A stretch of 64,000 nucleotides of DNA, taken from positions 372,001 through 436,000 of the forward strand of contig NZ_CP115775.1 in assembly GCF_027913035.1 (NCBI RefSeq), in the 5' to 3' direction. The notes under the pieces are model-generated. The model had not been told where the DNA came from, did no database searches, and saw nothing but the letters and a program-made list of their open reading frames with translations. Position 1 is the stretch's first letter. Each line of letters begins with the position of its first letter. Made by a program: the position numbers and the translations under genes. The DNA is from Paracoccus albus (GTDB lineage Bacteria; Pseudomonadota; Alphaproteobacteria; Rhodobacterales; Rhodobacteraceae). Of the stretch, positions 61,695 to 64,000 are shown in pieces.

Positions 61695-61728
61695 AATGAT
61701 AACCGCCGCCCGATTGCCGGGCGGCGGT
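61695..61728 (-). terminator. stem-loop terminator of the TerB-like gene
   Basis: A perfect 11-bp G/C stem (ACCGCCGCCCG 702-712 with CGGGCGGCGGT 718-728) and 5-base loop lies 30 bases after the stop at 61759. On the minus strand it is followed by TATCATTTG, only partly U-rich. Confidence 0.6.
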
Positions 61729-61758
61729 CACGAGATCGTCAGCTATTCAGCTACAAAG

Positions 61759-62631
61759 TCAGCTATAAAGATTCTGCACGCCCACCTCTTGGTGGATCTG
61801 ATTGATCATCTGGGGTTGCAGATTCAGTGCCTGGGCAAGCTGGTGCAGATACTGTGCCTCTTCCTGGCTGTCGAAGTCGATGGCCATAACTGACATCAGA
61901 TAGACCTGCGGGCCAAGGCCTTGTGGCACGTCACGGGCAAGCGCTTGCGCATCAACGGGTGCCGCCATCTGTTCCCGGATGAACTGGCGCTCTTCATCGT
62001 CAAGATCGCCAAGCTCGCCCATAAGGCGCTCTTTCTCTGCATCGTCGATTTTTCCGTCTGCCTTGGCAGCCTGGATCATCGCGCGCAGCATCAGTCCGGC
62101 GACGGCGTTCTGCTCTGGCGTGGGTGCAACTTCCGGCTCACCGCCATTGCTCAGTGAGTCGTTCAGCAATTCGCCGAATGACGCGTCGTTCTGTTGTTGC
62201 GATCCCTTGTTGGCCAGCGAACCCGCCGCAGTGCCGCCAAGCAGCCCGCCCAGCAAATCACCCAGACCACCGCCGCTCTGGCCGGTGCGGCTTGTCTGAC
62301 TACCCCCGGTCAGTTGGTCGAGAATGCCGCCAAGCCCGCCCGATGCGCCAGTCGAATTCGGCCCGCCATAGCGACGGCCGCTGCCCGCAGTGGTGCCGCC
62401 TGTGTTGCCTCCCAGCAGCCCGCCCAGCAGGTCACCTAGCCCGCCAGAGCCTTGCGAGCCCGATTGCGTACCGCGCGTGATCTGGTCAAGCAGCCCGCCG
62501 CCGCTGCGGCGCGAGCGCGTGTCCGAGCCAGAGGCAGTTTGCGTCTGATTGCGGTTTTTCATCATCGTGCTCATGCCTTTTGCGACCAGAACACCGGCAG
62601 CGACACGGGCGAGGGATTTCATTAAACTCAT
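61759..62631 (-). CDS. DUF533/TerB-like protein with glycine-rich repeats
   Basis: This 290-residue protein has an N-terminal hydrophobic segment (ARVAAGVLVAKGM), a Gly/Ser/Gln-rich middle and a C-terminal TerB-like helical domain (about 172-285; MLRAMIQAAKADGKIDDAEKERLM quoted as AMIQAAKADGKIDDAEKE) as in DUF533 (YebE) proteins. The middle holds two copies of a ~36-residue unit, each with LLDQI or ILDQL and GGLGDLLGGLLGG (about 44-78 and 98-133). The function of DUF533 is unknown. Confidence 0.88.
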   Translation of the reverse strand: MSLMKSLARVAAGVLVAKGMSTMMKNRNQTQTASGSDTRSRRSGGGLLDQITRGTQSGSQGSGGLGDLLGGLLGGNTGGTTAGSGRRYGGPNSTGASGGLGGILDQLTGGSQTSRTGQSGGGLGDLLGGLLGGTAAGSLANKGSQQQNDASFGELLNDSLSNGGEPEVAPTPEQNAVAGLMLRAMIQAAKADGKIDDAEKERLMGELGDLDDEERQFIREQMAAPVDAQALARDVPQGLGPQVYLMSVMAIDFDSQEEAQYLHQLAQALNLQPQMINQIHQEVGVQNLYS

Positions 62632-62751
62632 TGCTGTTCTCCACCTTCAGCAGAAAATACCGCATAGGATGCGGCATCCATCAGAATTCTAACGCAAATT
62701 TTTCTGGATGGTTCCCCCTGGTTACGTTTTGTTGGCTGACGCCGCGTGCCC

Positions 62752-62779
62752 TTGATTTTTCCCGATTCTGAATTTATCT
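62752..62779 (+). promoter_or_regulatory. candidate tuf promoter
   Basis: TTGATT (62752-62757), 16 bases, then TTATCT (62774-62779), 60 bases before the tuf ATG. Both boxes are moderate matches. Confidence 0.3.
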
Positions 62780-62838
62780 CCGCCACCGATAGAAATACGG
62801 GGACCGGTCCGGCGATTGCCCCGATCAAGGAGGCCTTC

Positions 62839-64000
<1,162 letters not shown>

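Overview
The window is a high-GC alphaproteobacterial chromosome segment, almost certainly Rhodobacterales and closest in style to Paracoccus. The evidence is a 14-subunit nuo operon with small lineage-specific reading frames between the subunits and with birA after nuoN, subunit sequences that read like the Paracoccus denitrificans Nqo proteins, a hel/ccm cytochrome c maturation cluster behind secDF, and an alphaproteobacterial-type LexA box (GTTC-N7-GTTC). Species is not claimed.

Layout. 1-91: start of a GlsB/YeaQ-type membrane protein (minus strand). 389-20098: the complete complex I operon nuoABCDEFGHIJKLMN, interleaved with eight non-core genes: two lipoproteins, a membrane protein that shares its C-terminal domain with NuoE, a two-helix membrane protein, a methyltransferase, an exported small protein, a 56-residue protein and a carboxymuconolactone-decarboxylase-like protein. 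A 0.5 kb stretch with no recognisable gene separates nuoJ from nuoK. 20091-24892: birA, coaX and rnj overlap nuoN and each other, followed by a BASS-type transporter and trmB. 24965-32143: mazG (minus), then yajC-secD-secF, an Mth938-like gene and ccmABCDG. 32180-41136: cupin, LysE exporter, uvrD with an SOS box, folE2, metZ, an alpha/beta hydrolase, yciB and a DUF1223 protein. 41393-45824: acnA with its terminator, an exported SUKH-like protein and rlmJ.

45860-46484 holds the most remarkable element: a DUF1127 gene followed at once by ten tandem hairpins, each with CUCCUCCC in its loop, arranged as five double-hairpin units. This is the architecture of the CcsR/cuckoo anti-Shine-Dalgarno small RNAs of Rhodobacterales, here as a long array. 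46485-47672 is non-coding and contains a heat-shock-like promoter for DUF1127, TGGGA repeats at 10-bp spacing that resemble MraZ boxes, and a long structured leader before mraZ that may yield an UpsM-like RNA. 47673-57182 is the first half of the dcw cluster (mraZ, rsmH, ftsL, ftsI, murE, murF, mraY, murD), with a VOC-family gene inserted before murD; the cluster stops after murD.

57275-64000: an SH3-domain protein, parC, a 48-residue secreted protein, a cytochrome b / class II cytochrome c pair, a glycine-rich TerB-like protein and the start of tuf (cut by the window edge).

Together this is mostly housekeeping: respiratory complex I, Sec export, cytochrome c maturation and murein precursor synthesis. 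The regulatory RNA region between rlmJ and mraZ is the part most worth study.
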